Position numbers and translations under genes: made by a program. A stretch of 64,000 nucleotides of DNA from Prunella strophiata (taxonomy: Eukaryota; Chordata; Aves; Passeriformes; Prunellidae), in the NCBI GenBank assembly GCA_036583965.1, contig JAZBQD010000030.1:111825804-111889803 (forward strand), in the 5' to 3' direction. Shown here piece after piece: positions 34,490 to 47,485 of this stretch (position 1 is the stretch's first letter; the number at the start of each line of letters is the position of its first letter). The notes beneath the pieces were generated by a model. That model did no database searches, was not told the origin of the DNA, and saw only the letters and a program-made list of their open reading frames with translations.

Positions 34490-35354
34490 TAAAAACAGAT
34501 TTCAGACAAAATTCTATTTTGTTTTATTTACAAAATTTTATTAAATTTTATTTTATAAAATTTACAGTTTTATTCCCAAAATTAGGGAATAAAAAGCAGT
34601 TGTATTTATTGAAGGGCCGTCAGGTACATTTCAGGCACCCAAAATGGATGATGGGTCATGGGTTTTCACCCTTTGGTCCATTTGCATATTGGGGGTTAAT
34701 CTGCCAATTCCAGCTTCAGGTAATGAAGTCATTTACCCCAAGTTTGCTCCCCCCAAAAACTCAGTTTTGTTTATATCTCTCAGGGCCTGAGGCAGTGAGG
34801 TGTCCTTGATTCCCAGGCCTGGAGAGGAATTGTGTTGTCTGACCAAACTGGGAAAGCAGCAGCTAACATGTATATAGAGTTTAGAGTTATACACTAAAGA
34901 ATTACTGCATTAAAAATATATGAAAAATATAAAAGCTAAAATCCCAGCTAATGGAACATGTGAGCATGTTCTCCCCCGTACAGAAAACATGGGGAATTTA
35001 GGAGCAGCAAGAAGCTGGCTGAGCCATCAAATCCACTCCTCACACTTGCAGCCATCAGGCCATTGACCCTTCTGGGATAAATAAGACCATATGTGGGTGC
35101 ATCTGCCCATCTCCAGCTCAAGCCAGCCTCTAACGAAACCCTGTCTCACTGTGCTGCTTCGTGCTTGGGAGCAAAAGTTGGCTCTCATTAGCTGCTCATA
35201 AAGACAGATTGCAGGAGATGAGCTTGTCCCTTCTGCCTTGTGGCTTGTCAGACTTGTAACAACCCTTTGGTGATGTCCTGGAGCTGTTCCACTCTCTCTC
35301 TTTGACATCACCTAATATTAAACTTGGGATATCTAAATCAGGAGGGAACAAAAA

Positions 35355-35355
<1 letters not shown>

Positions 35356-35396
<41 letters not shown>
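35356..35396 (+). repeat. Poly-A tract (41 bp)
   Basis: This is an uninterrupted A run, followed within about 200 bp by more A-rich sequence (35560-35740). Runs of this length are prone to length errors in assembly. Confidence 0.96.
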
Positions 35397-35398
<2 letters not shown>

Positions 35399-36052
35399 AG
35401 AAAATTAAGACTTCAGCTCCTTGCTGCCTGGAGGTATATAATGTATTTACAAGGGTTAAGCCATAGTGTGCACCAGCCAGCCTGCTTCTAAGTTTGTTAT
35501 CAAAGCCTCAAGAATTCATCAAAGCTACTGAAACATAAATTATACTAAATTAAAAAAGAAGAGACTAAGAAACCAAATGCCAAGACCACAAAAACTAAAT
35601 AAAAAAACAATAAAACACCTAAAGCTATAACCAATCATATACTCCAAAAAATACAAACAAAAAACAAACAAGCAATACAAAAACACCAATCAAAAAATGT
35701 ATACTTAATAATTTATAAAATCTGTAAATATATATACTATATGAACAATAAACAACTTCTACTTAATCATATTAATCAGTTATACAGAAATCCTAAATTT
35801 CCCACAAAGGTACTGGAAGTACATCCAACTCTTGGGCTCAATCACATTTCCAGATCACAAACATGGTGTTTCTACTGCTACCTTAGTTCCCAACAGCACA
35901 GGCAAGTTATTTGTGGTACTCTGAGATCAAGCAGGTTACAAAATCTCAGAAGATTTGTCAGTCTTTGTTACAGGATAAAAGATGTGACACAGCAGAGTAG
36001 GATTCAAATGGGGAAAAGGCATGATTACATTTGTTTGCTTTCTGAAAACATG

Positions 36053-36160
36053 ATTTATTTATTTTATTTTATTTTATTTTATTTTATTTTATTTTATTTA
36101 TTTTATTTTATTTTATTTTATTTTATTTTATTTTATTTTATTTTATTTTATTTTATTTTA
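36053..36160 (+). repeat. (TTTTA)n pentanucleotide array
   Basis: There are about twenty units of TTTTA with one shortened unit in the middle (atttattttat). The array is intronic and in gene-sense orientation. Confidence 0.97.
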
Positions 36161-37854
36161 AATTTTTGCCAGTGTGAGTGCTGCTACTCAGATCTACAGA
36201 AAGTAACCAGAGGTGTTCATCTTTGTGAAAAAGAGCAATGAATAATCTCTGGAGGGTCTTTTGTTCAATATTCACCATAACAAGCCATGGTTGTGAGGAC
36301 AGAGGAATGGAAGGGAGACATTGGGATCAGGAAGGGTCATTCAAAAGCAGGAATATTGAAAAGAAAGCATCAAGGATTTGGCTGGAGAAAGCTAAAATAA
36401 AAATGCAGGAAGAAAAAGCCCAAGCAGAAGGTGGGCAGTTATAATACTCAAGGCAGGAAATTAGTGTGTCACACAGATAGATAAGAGGGAAAATAAGTAA
36501 GAAATAAAATAGTGGGAGAAATTGCTGATTTCTGTGTAGTCACAGGGTAGAACCACAAACCCAGGAGCTATAGAAATAGATAAAGATATAAATATTTTTC
36601 ATTTCTAACTCCAGAGAAATAAAATAAATGTTTGTCCCTGCTCTGCTAAAGGGAAGCATCTGCATTCACAGCTAAGTCAAAACTGAACTCTTTCCTTCCA
36701 AGCAGTCAACAGATATTTTTTATAATTTCTTTAACAAATATCTTGCTCTCTTTCCTTTCATGTTCCAAATACATTAATTTTGCATATTTAGTGTTTGGAA
36801 ATATTCTAATATATTCCATATAAAGCTGATTTTCTTGAAGGCAGATAGAACCAAAATTTGGTCCCTGTGCTTGAGTAAAAAATCTTCCAGGGTTGGAACA
36901 ACCTTAGAGCCCCTCCAGTGATTTACAGATTTGTAGTCATGTTTAGCTCTGTTATTTTTAATGGCTTTATTTTTTTTCCCTACTCTTCTTGATTAGCTTT
37001 AGGTTTCCTTTGCAGCAAGGAAATTAAATATATTATAAAATTAATAATTAGCTTCATTACCTTGAAAGAATAATTGAGTGTTCCAGTGGGGCAATGTGAA
37101 TGTTGGCGCATAAATATTGAATAATGCATTATTAAAGGTCACTTTATGAAGGGTTTTAAACAAAACATATGGATAGAAAGAACTTTCAGCAGTAGCTGAC
37201 AGACCAATATTTTAATTTTCAAGTCAGTGAGGAAACACTTACTGGGCATCTTTCTTCTTTTACCCAGCACTTCAGAAATTTGCCAGAGGTAATTTGTAAT
37301 TCAAATACAATTAATCAAAGTCATTCTCCATTTAAGGATGTGGTGAAGAAATAAAAAAAACCTTCAGGTATTTGATTTCCGTAGATGAGAACATTTGAGA
37401 TAAATCACTCTGCTGCTTCAGCACACCTTTATTCTTCCTTGAAGTAAATCTTTTCTTTCAAGAGAACTTTCACCTGTTTTCATGGTGCTTTGCTTTTCTT
37501 CTCAGCCAAATCAATCTTCCTGGAAAAATGCCACTTTCAATCACTTCTGCCTCTTCTACCTAATTTCTGTCCTCCCTTTTCAAACTGCTGCCTGTTGCAT
37601 CTTATGGGTGCAGTAAAGTTTTGAGAGTTTGCAATAAGTACTATTTGTTTTTCAAAATAATTCCCAATAGTTATAAGACAGCCTGAAGAAAGACTGTGAG
37701 AAAAACTTATTTTGATAAATGGGGCATTTGGCAATGAATCCACCCAATGGCAAAGCTGAAAATTAACTCTCAGAAGGATAATGATGGAGTTTGCTGGTGA
37801 ATTCCCAGGGATGGAGATGAGGCTGAGAGGCTTCTTGGTTCCTGCTTCTTTTTA

Positions 37855-39966
37855 GGGAAGGGAAGGGAAGGGAAGGGAAGGGAAGGGAAGGGAAGGGAAG
37901 GGAAGGGAAGGGAAGGGAAGGGAAGGGAAGGGAAGGGAAGGAAGGGAAGGGAAGGAAGGGAAGGGAAGGGAAGGAAGGGAAGGGAAGGGAAGGGAAGGGA
38001 AGGAAGGGAAGGGAAGGGAAGGGAAGGGAAGGGAAGGGAAGGGAAGGGAAGGGAAGGGAAGGGAAGGGAAGGGAAGGGAAGGGAAGGAAGGGAAGGGAAG
38101 GAAGGGAAGGGAAGGGAAGGGAAGGGAAGGGAAGGGAAGGGAAGGGAAGGGAAGGGAAGGGAAGGAAGGGAAGGGAAGGGAAGGGAAGGGAAGGGAAGGG
38201 AAGGGAAGGGAAGGGAAGGGAAGGAAGGGAAGGGAAGGGAAGGAAGGGAAGGGAAGGGAAGGGAAGGGAAGGGAAGGGAAGGAAGGGAAGGGAAGGGAAG
38301 GGAAGGAAGGGAAGGGAAGGGAAGGGAAGGGAAGGGAAGGGAAGGGAAGGGAAGGGAAGGGAAGGGAAGGAAGGGAAGGGAAGGGAAGGGAAGGGAAGGG
38401 AAGGGAAGGGAAGGGAAGGGAAGGGAAGGGAAGGGAAGGGAAGGGAAGGGAAGGGAAGGGAAGGGAAGGGAAGGGAAGGGAAGGGAAGGGAAGGGAAGGG
38501 AAGGAAGGGAAGGGAAGGGAAGGGAAGGGAAGGGAAGGGAAGGGAAGGGAAGGGAAGGGAAGGGAAGGGAAGGGAAGGGAAGGGAAGGGAAGGGAAGGGA
38601 AGGAAGGGAAGGGAAGGGAAGGGAAGGAAGGGAAGGGAAGGGAAGGGAAGGGAAGGGAAGGAAGGGAAGGGAAGGGAAGGGAAGGGAAGGGAAGGGAAGG
38701 GAAGGAAGGGAAGGGAAGGGAAGGGAAGGGAAGGGAAGGGAAGGAAGGGAAGGGAAGGGAAGGGAAGGGAAGGGAAGGGAAGGGAAGGGAAGGGAAGGGA
38801 AGGGAAGGAAGGGAAGGGAAGGGAAGGAAGGGAAGGGAAGGGAAGGGAAGGGAAGGGAAGGGAAGGGAAGGAAGGGAAGGGAAGGAAGGGAAGGGAAGGG
38901 AAGGGAAGGGAAGGGAAGGGAAGGGAAGGGAAGGGAAGGGAAGGGAAGGGAAGGGAAGGGAAGGGAAGGGAAGGGAAGGGAAGGGAAGGGAAGGGAAGGG
39001 AAGGGAAGGGAAGGGAAGGGAAGGAAGGGAAGGGAAGGGAAGGGAAGGAAGGGAAGGGAAGGGAAGGGAAGGGAAGGGAAGGGAAGGGAAGGGAAGGGAA
39101 GGGAAGGGAAGGGAAGGGAAGGGAAGGGAAGGGAAGGGAAGGGAAGGGAAGGGAAGGGAAGGGAAGGGAAGGGAAGGGAAGGGAAGGAAGGGAAGGGAAG
39201 GGAAGGGAAGGGAAGGGAAGGGAAGGGAAGGGAAGGAAGGGAAGGGAAGGGAAGGGAAGGGAAGGGAAGGGAAGGGAAGGGAAGGGAAGGGAAGGGAAGG
39301 GAAGGGAAGGGAAGGGAAGGGAAGGGAAGGGAAGGGAAGGGAAGGGAAGGGAAGGGAAGGGAAGGGAAGGGAAGGAAGGGAAGGGAAGGGAAGGGAAGGG
39401 AAGGGAAGGGAAGGGAAGGGAAGGGAAGGGAAGGGAAGGGAAGGGAAGGGAAGGGAAGGGAAGGGAAGGGAAGGGAAGGGAAGGGAAGGGAAGGGAAGGG
39501 AAGGGAAGGGAAGGGAAGGGAAGGGAAGGGAAGGGAAGGGAAGGGAAGGGAAGGGAAGGGAAGGGAAGGGAAGGGAAGGGAAGGGAAGGGAAGGGAAGGG
39601 AAGGGAAGGGAAGGGAAGGGAAGGGAGGGAAGGGAAGGGAAGGGAAGGGAAGGGAGGGAAGGGAAGGGAAGGGAAGGGAAGGGAAGGGAAGGGAAGGGAA
39701 GGGAAGGGAAGGGAAGGGAAGGGAAGGGAAGGGAAGGGAAGGGAAGGGAAGGGAAGGGAAGGGAAGGGAAGGGAAGGGAAGGAAGGGAAGGGAAGGAAGG
39801 GAAGGGAAGGGAAGGGAAGGGAAGGGAAGGAAGGGAAGGGAAGGGAAGGGAAGGGAAGGGAAGGGAAGGGAAGGGAAGGGAAGGGAAGGGAAGGGAAGGG
39901 AAGGGAAGGGAAGGGAAGGGAAGGGAAGGGAAGGGAAGGGAAGGGAAGGGAAGGGGAAGGGAAGGG
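37855..39966 (+). repeat. (GGGAA)n homopurine satellite, ~2.1 kb
   Basis: The array is made of GGGAA units (about 420), with scattered 4-base GGAA interruptions that are commoner in the first half and near 39,780-39,830. The plus (gene-sense) strand is entirely purine. It ends abruptly at 39966, where the strand bias flips. Confidence 0.98.
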
Positions 39967-41246
39967 TCCCTTTCCTTTCCTTTTCCTTTTCCTTTTCCTT
40001 TTCCTTTTCCTTTTCCTTTTCCTTCCTTTCCTTTTCCTTCCTTTCCTTTTCCTTTTCCTTTTCCTTTTCCTTTTCCTTTTCCTTTTCCTTTTCCTTTTCC
40101 TTTTCCTTTTCCTTTTCCTTTTCCTTCCTTTCCTTTTCCTTTTCCTTTTCCTTTTCCTTTTCCTTTTCCTTTTCCTTTTCCTTTTCCTTTTCCTTTTCCT
40201 TTTCCTTCCTTTCCTTTTCCTTTTCCTTCCTTTCCTTTTCCTTTTCCTTTTCCTTTTCCTTTTCCTTTTCCTTTTCCTTTTCCTTTTCCTTTTCCTTTTC
40301 CTTTTCCTTCCTTTCCTTTTCCTTTTCCTTTTCCTTTTCCTTTTCCTTTTCCTTTTCCTTTTCCTTTTCCTTTTCCTTTTCCTTTTCCTTTTCCTTTTCC
40401 TTCCTTTCCTTTTCCTTTTCCTTTTCCTTTTCCTTTTCCTTTTCCTTTTCCTTTTCCTTTTCCTTTTCCTTTTCCTTTTCCTTTTCCTTCCTTTCCTTTT
40501 CCTTTTCCTTTTCCTTCCTTTCCTTTTCCTTCCTTTCCTTTTCCTTTTCCTTTTCCTTTTCCTTTTCCTTTTCCTTTTCCTTTTCCTTTTCCTTTTCCTT
40601 TTCCTTTTCCTTTTCCTTTTCCTTTTCCTTTTCCTTTTCCTTTTCCTTTTCCTTTTCCTTTTCCTTTTCCTTTTCCTTTTCCTTTTCCTTTTCCTTTTCC
40701 TTTTCCTTTTCCTTTTCCTTTTCCTTTTCCTTTTCCTTTTCCTTTTCCTTTTCCTTTTCCTTTTCCTTTTCCTTCCTTTCCTTTTCCTTTTCCTTTTCCT
40801 TTTCCTTTTCCTTTTCCTTTTCCTTTTCCTTTTCCTTTTCCTTTTCCTTTTCCTTTTCCTTTTCCTTTTCCTTCCTTTCCTTTTCCTTTTCCTTTTCCTT
40901 TTCCTTTTCCTTTTCCTTTTCCTTTTCCTTTTCCTTTTCCTTTTCCTTTTCCTTTTCCTTTTCCTTTTCCTTTTCCTTTTCCTTTTCCTTTTCCTTTTCC
41001 TTTTCCTTTTCCTTTTCCTTTTCCTTTTCCTTTTCCTTTTCCTTTTCCTTTTCCTTTTCCTTTTCCTTTTCCTTTTCCTTTTCCTTTTCCTTTTCCTTTT
41101 CCTTTTCCTTTTCCTTTTCCTTTTCCTTTTCCTTTTCCTTTTCCTTTTCCTTTTCCTTTTCCTTTCATTTTCCTTTTCTTTTCTTTTCTACTTTTCCTTT
41201 TTCCTGTGACTGTTTGTTTCACTTTTCCTTTTCCTTTTTCCTTTTC
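39967..41246 (+). repeat. (CCTTTT)n homopyrimidine satellite, ~1.2 kb
   Basis: The array is made of CCTTTT hexamers (about 200) with occasional CCTT or CCTTT variants, degenerating after about 41165 into mixed T/C sequence. It directly abuts the purine array. The unit length (6) differs from its neighbour (5), so this is not a simple inverted duplication. Confidence 0.97.
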
Positions 41247-41781
41247 CCTTTCCCATTGTCTTTGACATCCCTGGACGGATTCAACTTCAGCTGGACTTGA
41301 GCTTTCCTTCCACATTTCTGAATGCTTGGACAATGTCTCTGTATCCCCTCTGGGTTATTCTTGCCTGTTTCCACCCTCTTGGGTGCTCCCTCTCTGTGTC
41401 TGAGTTTTGCCAGGAGCTTTTTCTTCATCCATAGAGGCCTCCTAGAACTTTTGCCTGAGTTTCTGCTCACTGAGCTTGGAGAAGGTGATCCTTGAATATC
41501 AACCAGCTCTCCTAGACAGGAGGACACTTTAGCTGATGGTACAAGCAGCTGTAGATGTTTTCTCCATCATCATCCTCACACCAGGCCAAAACTTTCAAGT
41601 AAAACTTCAGGAGTTTCTCTGAGTTTCCAAAAGTCATAGCTACAGGAAATGGAACGTGGAAGTAAGATACTTTTTAATTAATTCCAACATTTGGTGTTTT
41701 GAAAGCATGTCGCCACACATCCTTGTGTTCTGATCTTTACAACACTCCAAGCAGATTTTTGGAAAAAGATAAGATTAGAAC

Positions 41782-41952
41782 AGATTGTCCAGAGCAGCTG
41801 TGGCTGCCCCTGGATCCCTGGCAGTGCCCAGGTTGGACACTGGGGCTGGGAGCAGCCTGGCACAGTGGAAGGTGTCCCTGCCATGGCTGGGGTGGCACTG
41901 AATGATGTTTAAGGTCCTTTCCAGCCCAAACCCTTCTGAGATTTTGTGATTA
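41782..41952 (+). mobile_element. CR1 LINE 3' fragment, plus orientation
   Basis: The copy includes cagagcagctgtggctgccc, tggatccctggcagtgccca, gtggaaggtgtccctgccat and ggtcctttccagcccaaacc, and ends near gattttgtgatt. Confidence 0.85.
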
Positions 41953-44900
41953 TTTGTAGTTCATACTTCATTAACACCACCACCATTATTTTCCCTTTTA
42001 TATCACATTACAAACTGCCAAGCAAACTGGAATTGCTGCCTAACAACAGCACAGCTTTCAGAAAGTGCAGGGATGGATGCAGACCTGCCCATGAGGTTTT
42101 GTGGACTGCACAGAGCTGTCAGACCCAATCTGCCCAGACCATCACCTGTAGATGGTGACATTTTTCAGGAAGCCATCAGAATAGCCATGTGTCCCAGGAG
42201 GCACCTTAAAAGAGAAAATTGAAGCAGTAAAAGCAGCACAGCAGGATTTTAAAGCTGTGGGGTAAATCCCATCCTTTACAAAAGTGGGTTTCTCAGCTCC
42301 TGTGCAGTGTTAAAATCCTTCAAGCTGTAGAAATGGTGGCAGCACATTGTTTTTGTTGCATCTTTCTCAGCATCAAAACTCCCAGAAGTTTGGGATTTGG
42401 GTGATTGTTCTCCTCCCCACAGCTGTCATTAACTACAAGTTTGGTTAGTAAGATCAGGTCCTCAAGGAATCATTTAAGCAGAGTAAAACTGAGGCAATTT
42501 TTCATATAAATATTCATAAATTTCAACAATTGTAACCCCAAGTTTACCTGTGAGGTTGACAAATGAGTCAGTCCCTCATCCTCCATAAAAGGGACAGAAA
42601 TTGGAAAGAAATGCACTCTCTTCCTACCTCCCACTGTGCCATCAAAGAGCCTGTAATGTAGAAAAATGGAAGATAATTGTAGAGGTTCAAAGAGTTTTAT
42701 AATAATGTTCCTTTTTTTCTGTTTCAAGAATAATAATCACAAATTGAGTTATCATAACAATTATTCTTCACTGCAATAAACATTGCTGGAGCAGTTTATT
42801 AAAAATAGATTCCCATTATTATAATTTTAAATCTCAGTAACAGCCTCAGCCAAGAAGGCTGTTGAGTTTTTTCTTCTCTTTACTCCTAAATTATTGTGCT
42901 GGAGAAAAGAACCACTATTAACTGGGAAATATTTTGATATTTTTGCATTCCAAGTACTATTTATGTCTGGGGTTCTTTTGTGGACAGACCACTTACTTGT
43001 ATCCCCTGGCAATGGAGTTCATGCTTGGAAGGAGTAACAGCTGATGAGGGCTTGAATGGGAAATATCTAGAAAATTTTCATTGCTTTCAATTTGCAGAAA
43101 CTTCCTTTCCCAAGGGGGTGCTGAAAAATCAGACCCCCAATTATCTTTTTCTCTTTTGCTAATCAGAATTAAAAAGAACTTTGCTTATATTTGACATTGC
43201 CCTTCAGGGTTTGTTTGACTTCGACCAGGAATTTCTCTCCCTGATGTCACAAAACAACTTCAAGGTCATTTTTGACCATCCCACCTCCTCAAAAGTGGGG
43301 AGAGATCACATGGAATGTAAAATCTCTGAAGGACTAAAGCATCCCAAATATGATCCCAGAGAAGAAATTTCTCTCAAGGATCTCTAGCAGATTTGGAAAT
43401 CCATTTAAAGCACCCCAAGATTTTATATCTCAGAACTTCCTCCACAAACTCTCAGCTGGTGAAAGGAACCGGTTTGGAAAGAAGCCTGCTCGTGAGTGGG
43501 GACAAATGGCATTTTTGGAGAGGCAAGCTGAAAAAAAAAAAAAAAATATCCAGGGACTGATTTGACAGCCATGAAGATGTCAGGGACACCCCACTCCTCC
43601 ATAAGGAATCTGAGTGCTTTTCTGGGTCCTTCCACAAAGCAGGAGCCCCCCTTCTCCCAGCCCCTGCTCCCCTGGAAGGACTTTCCTCCTGCTGTCCTTG
43701 TGTTCTTGCCTGGTGGGCAAAAACATTTCTCTCCTCTCCATTTTCCAGCCCTTCTCCTTGGCCCCCATGTCCCAGAGGAGGTTTGGCCAGCTGACATTGC
43801 CTTTCAACATCAGCCCAAGGCCTGCTCTCAACCTCATCCATCCAGATTTGGGCACTTTTTTGGGTTTTTACATCTTGGGTACCTCAGTCCAGCAAGCCCA
43901 AGTCTAGCCCTCAAACTGACTGCATATTAACTAGGAAAAAATACTGATTTAACCTCTCCAGCTTTGCTGAATGATCAGGTTCTCTCAGTTTTTCAAATGC
44001 CTTGATTAGCATTTTTGACCCAATTTAGAAGTTTTCTCGCTGTTTTGACTAATCCTGATGATTGAACAGCAAAGCCTTAACATGTAGACAAGCCTTGAGC
44101 TAAAGAATGCAAGCACTTTATTAAAAGATTTACAAGGGTCCCTTAAATGCAGTCTGGCTATCACCTGCAGTGCCTAAATGTTGTTTTAAACACCCAAGTC
44201 AAGAAACAAATCTTCTTTTCCAGAATTCAGTCACTGCAGCTAAAAATAAGCTGCTTAGCATAATGAGGAAAATAAGAACCAGGCAGCAATGGAAGGCACA
44301 GTGTTTTTCCAGTGCCAGCCCTGTAACCTGAGATGTGAACTCTTTTCCCTGTGAGTTCAGGGGTGAAGGAGCTCTTTCCCTCTGACACAGGGATTGGAGT
44401 CTGTTTAGGGACTGGATTTCTGTTGGAAAGCTGCTGATGGAGCTCCACTGGCTGTGACTGAATCCAGCACAAATTCAGCCACTGGGGATTCAGTAAAGGC
44501 TGGCACTCTTGACAGCTCACCTTTAGCCTCCTTTCTCCATGCCTACTATATTATCCTTACTGAAAATGGGGAATAATTCCATTAATTCCATGGTTTCCAC
44601 ATCCTAAAACTGAATTTCTTGAAGATGCAGAGGAGTCTATGTATTGATTTTACATAGATTTCTGTTGTTGTTGTTCAGAAATCCCACAGCAAAGCACACA
44701 AAGGCTGAGATAAGGGTTGTTTTCTGTTCTGGTTTTATATTTGCACTGTCTGGTTTGAAATGCAATTGAATATATATGAAAAAATATTAATATATATACA
44801 CACACTGTATGTGATGTGTACACAGAACAAAGAAATCACCATCCTGACTCTACAGTGGGAGACCAAGATCCAGTTTAGAGAGAAGTACATAAGGAGAAAA

Positions 44901-45613
44901 ATCAAAATAAGCAGGTGGGAAAACAGAAGGACAGGCACAGAGTGGGGAAAAACCTTCTTGCCTACACTTTTAACAGTAGTAAATACTCTTAGCATGACTG
45001 TTAATTTGTATATATACCTATGTGGTGTATCCTGAAATTACTCCCCTAGATGAGCATCTCTGATGTTTCCAAATTAAATCCTTCTCTGCATGGAACACCT
45101 TCTCTTTATTTTCTGCTGCACTGTTGGAAAAGCAGGAGCACGTCACAAAAAGACAGACTGTGCCATTTGCTGCTTATCCTAGAAATGGCACATCAGTGAT
45201 GAGAGGAAATTGCCTTTATCTTGTCTCAGGTTTTATTTCTGTGGAGTATCAGGAGCTTTTTCTCCTTCAGCTGAGAGAAGCTGAATGTTCTGCAGGGATG
45301 AAAACCATTTAATTCTGCATTTAATTTGACGTGACTGCATGCTTGATATCATTGGCTCTCATTTTTATTCTGGTGGATCTGCAGACAGGAAGGCTCACTC
45401 TGCAAGTTTTTTAACCATGCCACTACAATAAAAATGAACTTAAACAGGTTCAGATCAGAAGCTGAAATATTCTGGGATCAGAAAGGAAAACAGTATCAGT
45501 GTGAATATTGAGTTTAAATAGGGCAGCTGTTCAGTTACAAGGTTTCTGTGCAATTGTGATGTGAAATTCTCATTTTAGGTACTATAGGAGATGTCTGCAA
45601 CATAAATTCAAGT

Positions 45614-45766
45614 CATTGGTAGCACTGGAACAGGTTTTCCAGAGAAGCTGTGGCTGCCTCATCCCTGGATGTGTTCAGAGCCAGGCTGGACTGGGCTTGG
45701 AACAACCTGGGATAGTGGAAGGATTTGAAACTAAATAATCTTTAACATCCGACTCAAATCCATCTG
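45614..45766 (+). mobile_element. CR1 LINE 3' fragment, plus orientation
   Basis: The text ttccagagaagctgtggctg, cctcatccctggatgtgttc and ggaacaacctgggatagtgg is typical of CR1. The 3' end (catctgatt) is diverged. Confidence 0.75.
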
Positions 45767-46507
45767 ATTAAAGTAATCAAAATTATTTTTTAAATTGTCA
45801 CCTATGAATCAGTGGTACTGGTGTTAGGAAGAGATTTTTTAATTAGAGTAGAGAAACAAGTGGTACAATTCCTCAAAGACTTTGTGAGGAGTGTGTAGGA
45901 GAAAAATTACCTTTTCCTGTTGCTTTCTAATTTATTCTTTATTTTGATTTGAAAATTAACACTAACTTTGGAAAAAAAAACAGCATCCCAAACTGTGCTG
46001 GTTCAGGATACTCTTGGGTTTCTTTTCTATTTCTTCCAGACTAAAATTTGCACTTTAAGGAAATCCCCTCCCTCTCCCCTAAAATGCCCATTTCCTATCT
46101 TTTGATTAGCAACAAGATCTTTCTTAATATAGTGAGGTTTTTAAAATTTTAATTTAATTTTGTTTTTTTCTGAAGTGAATTACTTGCTTTGTGGTCCATA
46201 TATATATGTATAAAAGCTGCAGCTATTAGACTACCCATGTTGTCTACAGCTTTAGACACATTTGATTGAGCTGCAGTTACTGAAGAGTTTTATGCCTTAA
46301 GCAAGGATTACATTTATCAGTAAATTTTCAGCTACTTTCATGCCCTTACAGTCATAACTTCAATATTAAATTGTTAAAACTACCAGCAAAAGTTCCCAAT
46401 CAAACCAAAGATGCTGTGTCCTCCTAATTAACACAACAGATATTTTAAAACACTTCTGTTAAGTGTCACTAACTTGAACCTCACTTCTACAAAAACTAGG
46501 TTTTTAA

Positions 46508-46646
46508 TTTTGAAAATGCCAAATAATTTCACTTTCACAGTGTTGGGACACAGTGTGTGTGATTTTTGCTGTCAGCCAGCCCAAGGTAATCAGCAGCAGG
46601 GGTTTCCATCCAGACAAGAACAAATCCAGCCCTGCTTTAAGGTCCT
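46508..46646 (+). repeat. Duplicated 140-bp segment, copy 1
   Basis: This copy begins ttttgaaaatgccaaataat and includes ggacacagtgtgtgtgattt, gtcagccagcccaa, cagcagcaggggtttccatc, cagacaag and ccagccctgctttaag. Its partner is at 47486-47627, roughly 90% identical by eye. Confidence 0.9.
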
Positions 46647-47485
46647 TGCAGACATTTACAGCCATTCCTGATTTAATTAAGTCAGGCTCTGTTATTTCTA
46701 TGTGCCAAGTGGAGCTGGGTGTAATCTGAGCTCTACAGGAGAGTTGGCACTACCACACTTGAAAATGGAAACCAAATCTTACCTGCAAGAAAGGTCATGC
46801 TTGTGCTCTTCTTGGAAATTAAAGCAGGAAATCATATCACTAGAGAAAAAAACTTTAGTTTTAATCTGACTGTAGTGATGGTCTGTCCCTCCATGGAAGA
46901 GCTTTATGTGCTTTAAAGCACAGCTCTGCAGGTGGATTTCAGTATTGAAATATTCAGCATCCCTGATTTAAATGTGAGAGCTGTGAGAACCCCTGGTCCC
47001 AGGGGATTAATGAACAAAAATGCAATGCTGCACCTTGTCAGCACCACTCAGGGGATCCAGACTAATGGACCTGGGGAGGCTGAGTTACAGAAATTCCCCC
47101 CTAAGTCAGCAGAGAGCAGGGCAGTGCTGATATTGGTTTCCCTGCTGCAGCCTGACCTGCCCAGCTCTATGAGCAGTGGTTTTGCTCTCCTGTGGTCGTG
47201 GCATGGTCAGGTTTATCCTGAATTCACAGCAATGGCTCAGAGCCTGATGCTGGAAAATCCCAGCTCTGCAGAGATGGGGCAACTGAGAGGCATTTTGAAA
47301 GATTTTATACCATTATCAGTCTTGTAGAAGGCTGAGATATGGGTCTTGAGTTTTACAAGAGATGTAAAACTTAACACCATTCTATCAGAAGCCACCCTAT
47401 TTCCTGGTTACAATACCTTACAAATGTTTTTCAGCCTATTAGCTTTTTCTACACAATGCTGCTAATACTTCTAACACCACCTGTT

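Noticed and set aside
35560..35740. A-rich stretch considered as a mitochondrial insert
   Set aside because: Strand bias toward A resembles avian mitochondrial DNA superficially, but no mitochondrial gene or tRNA could be recognised.
37770..41333. Minus-strand open frame of 1,187 codons (KGKGKG... then FPSLPFPSLP...)
   Set aside because: It is the translation of the (CCTTTT)n and (GGGAA)n arrays; there are no non-repeat domains and no splice or gene context.
43423..43930. Several 90-130 codon open frames on both strands
   Set aside because: The overlapping frames on both strands lie in a locally GC-rich intronic stretch, with no homology I recognise and no splice context.
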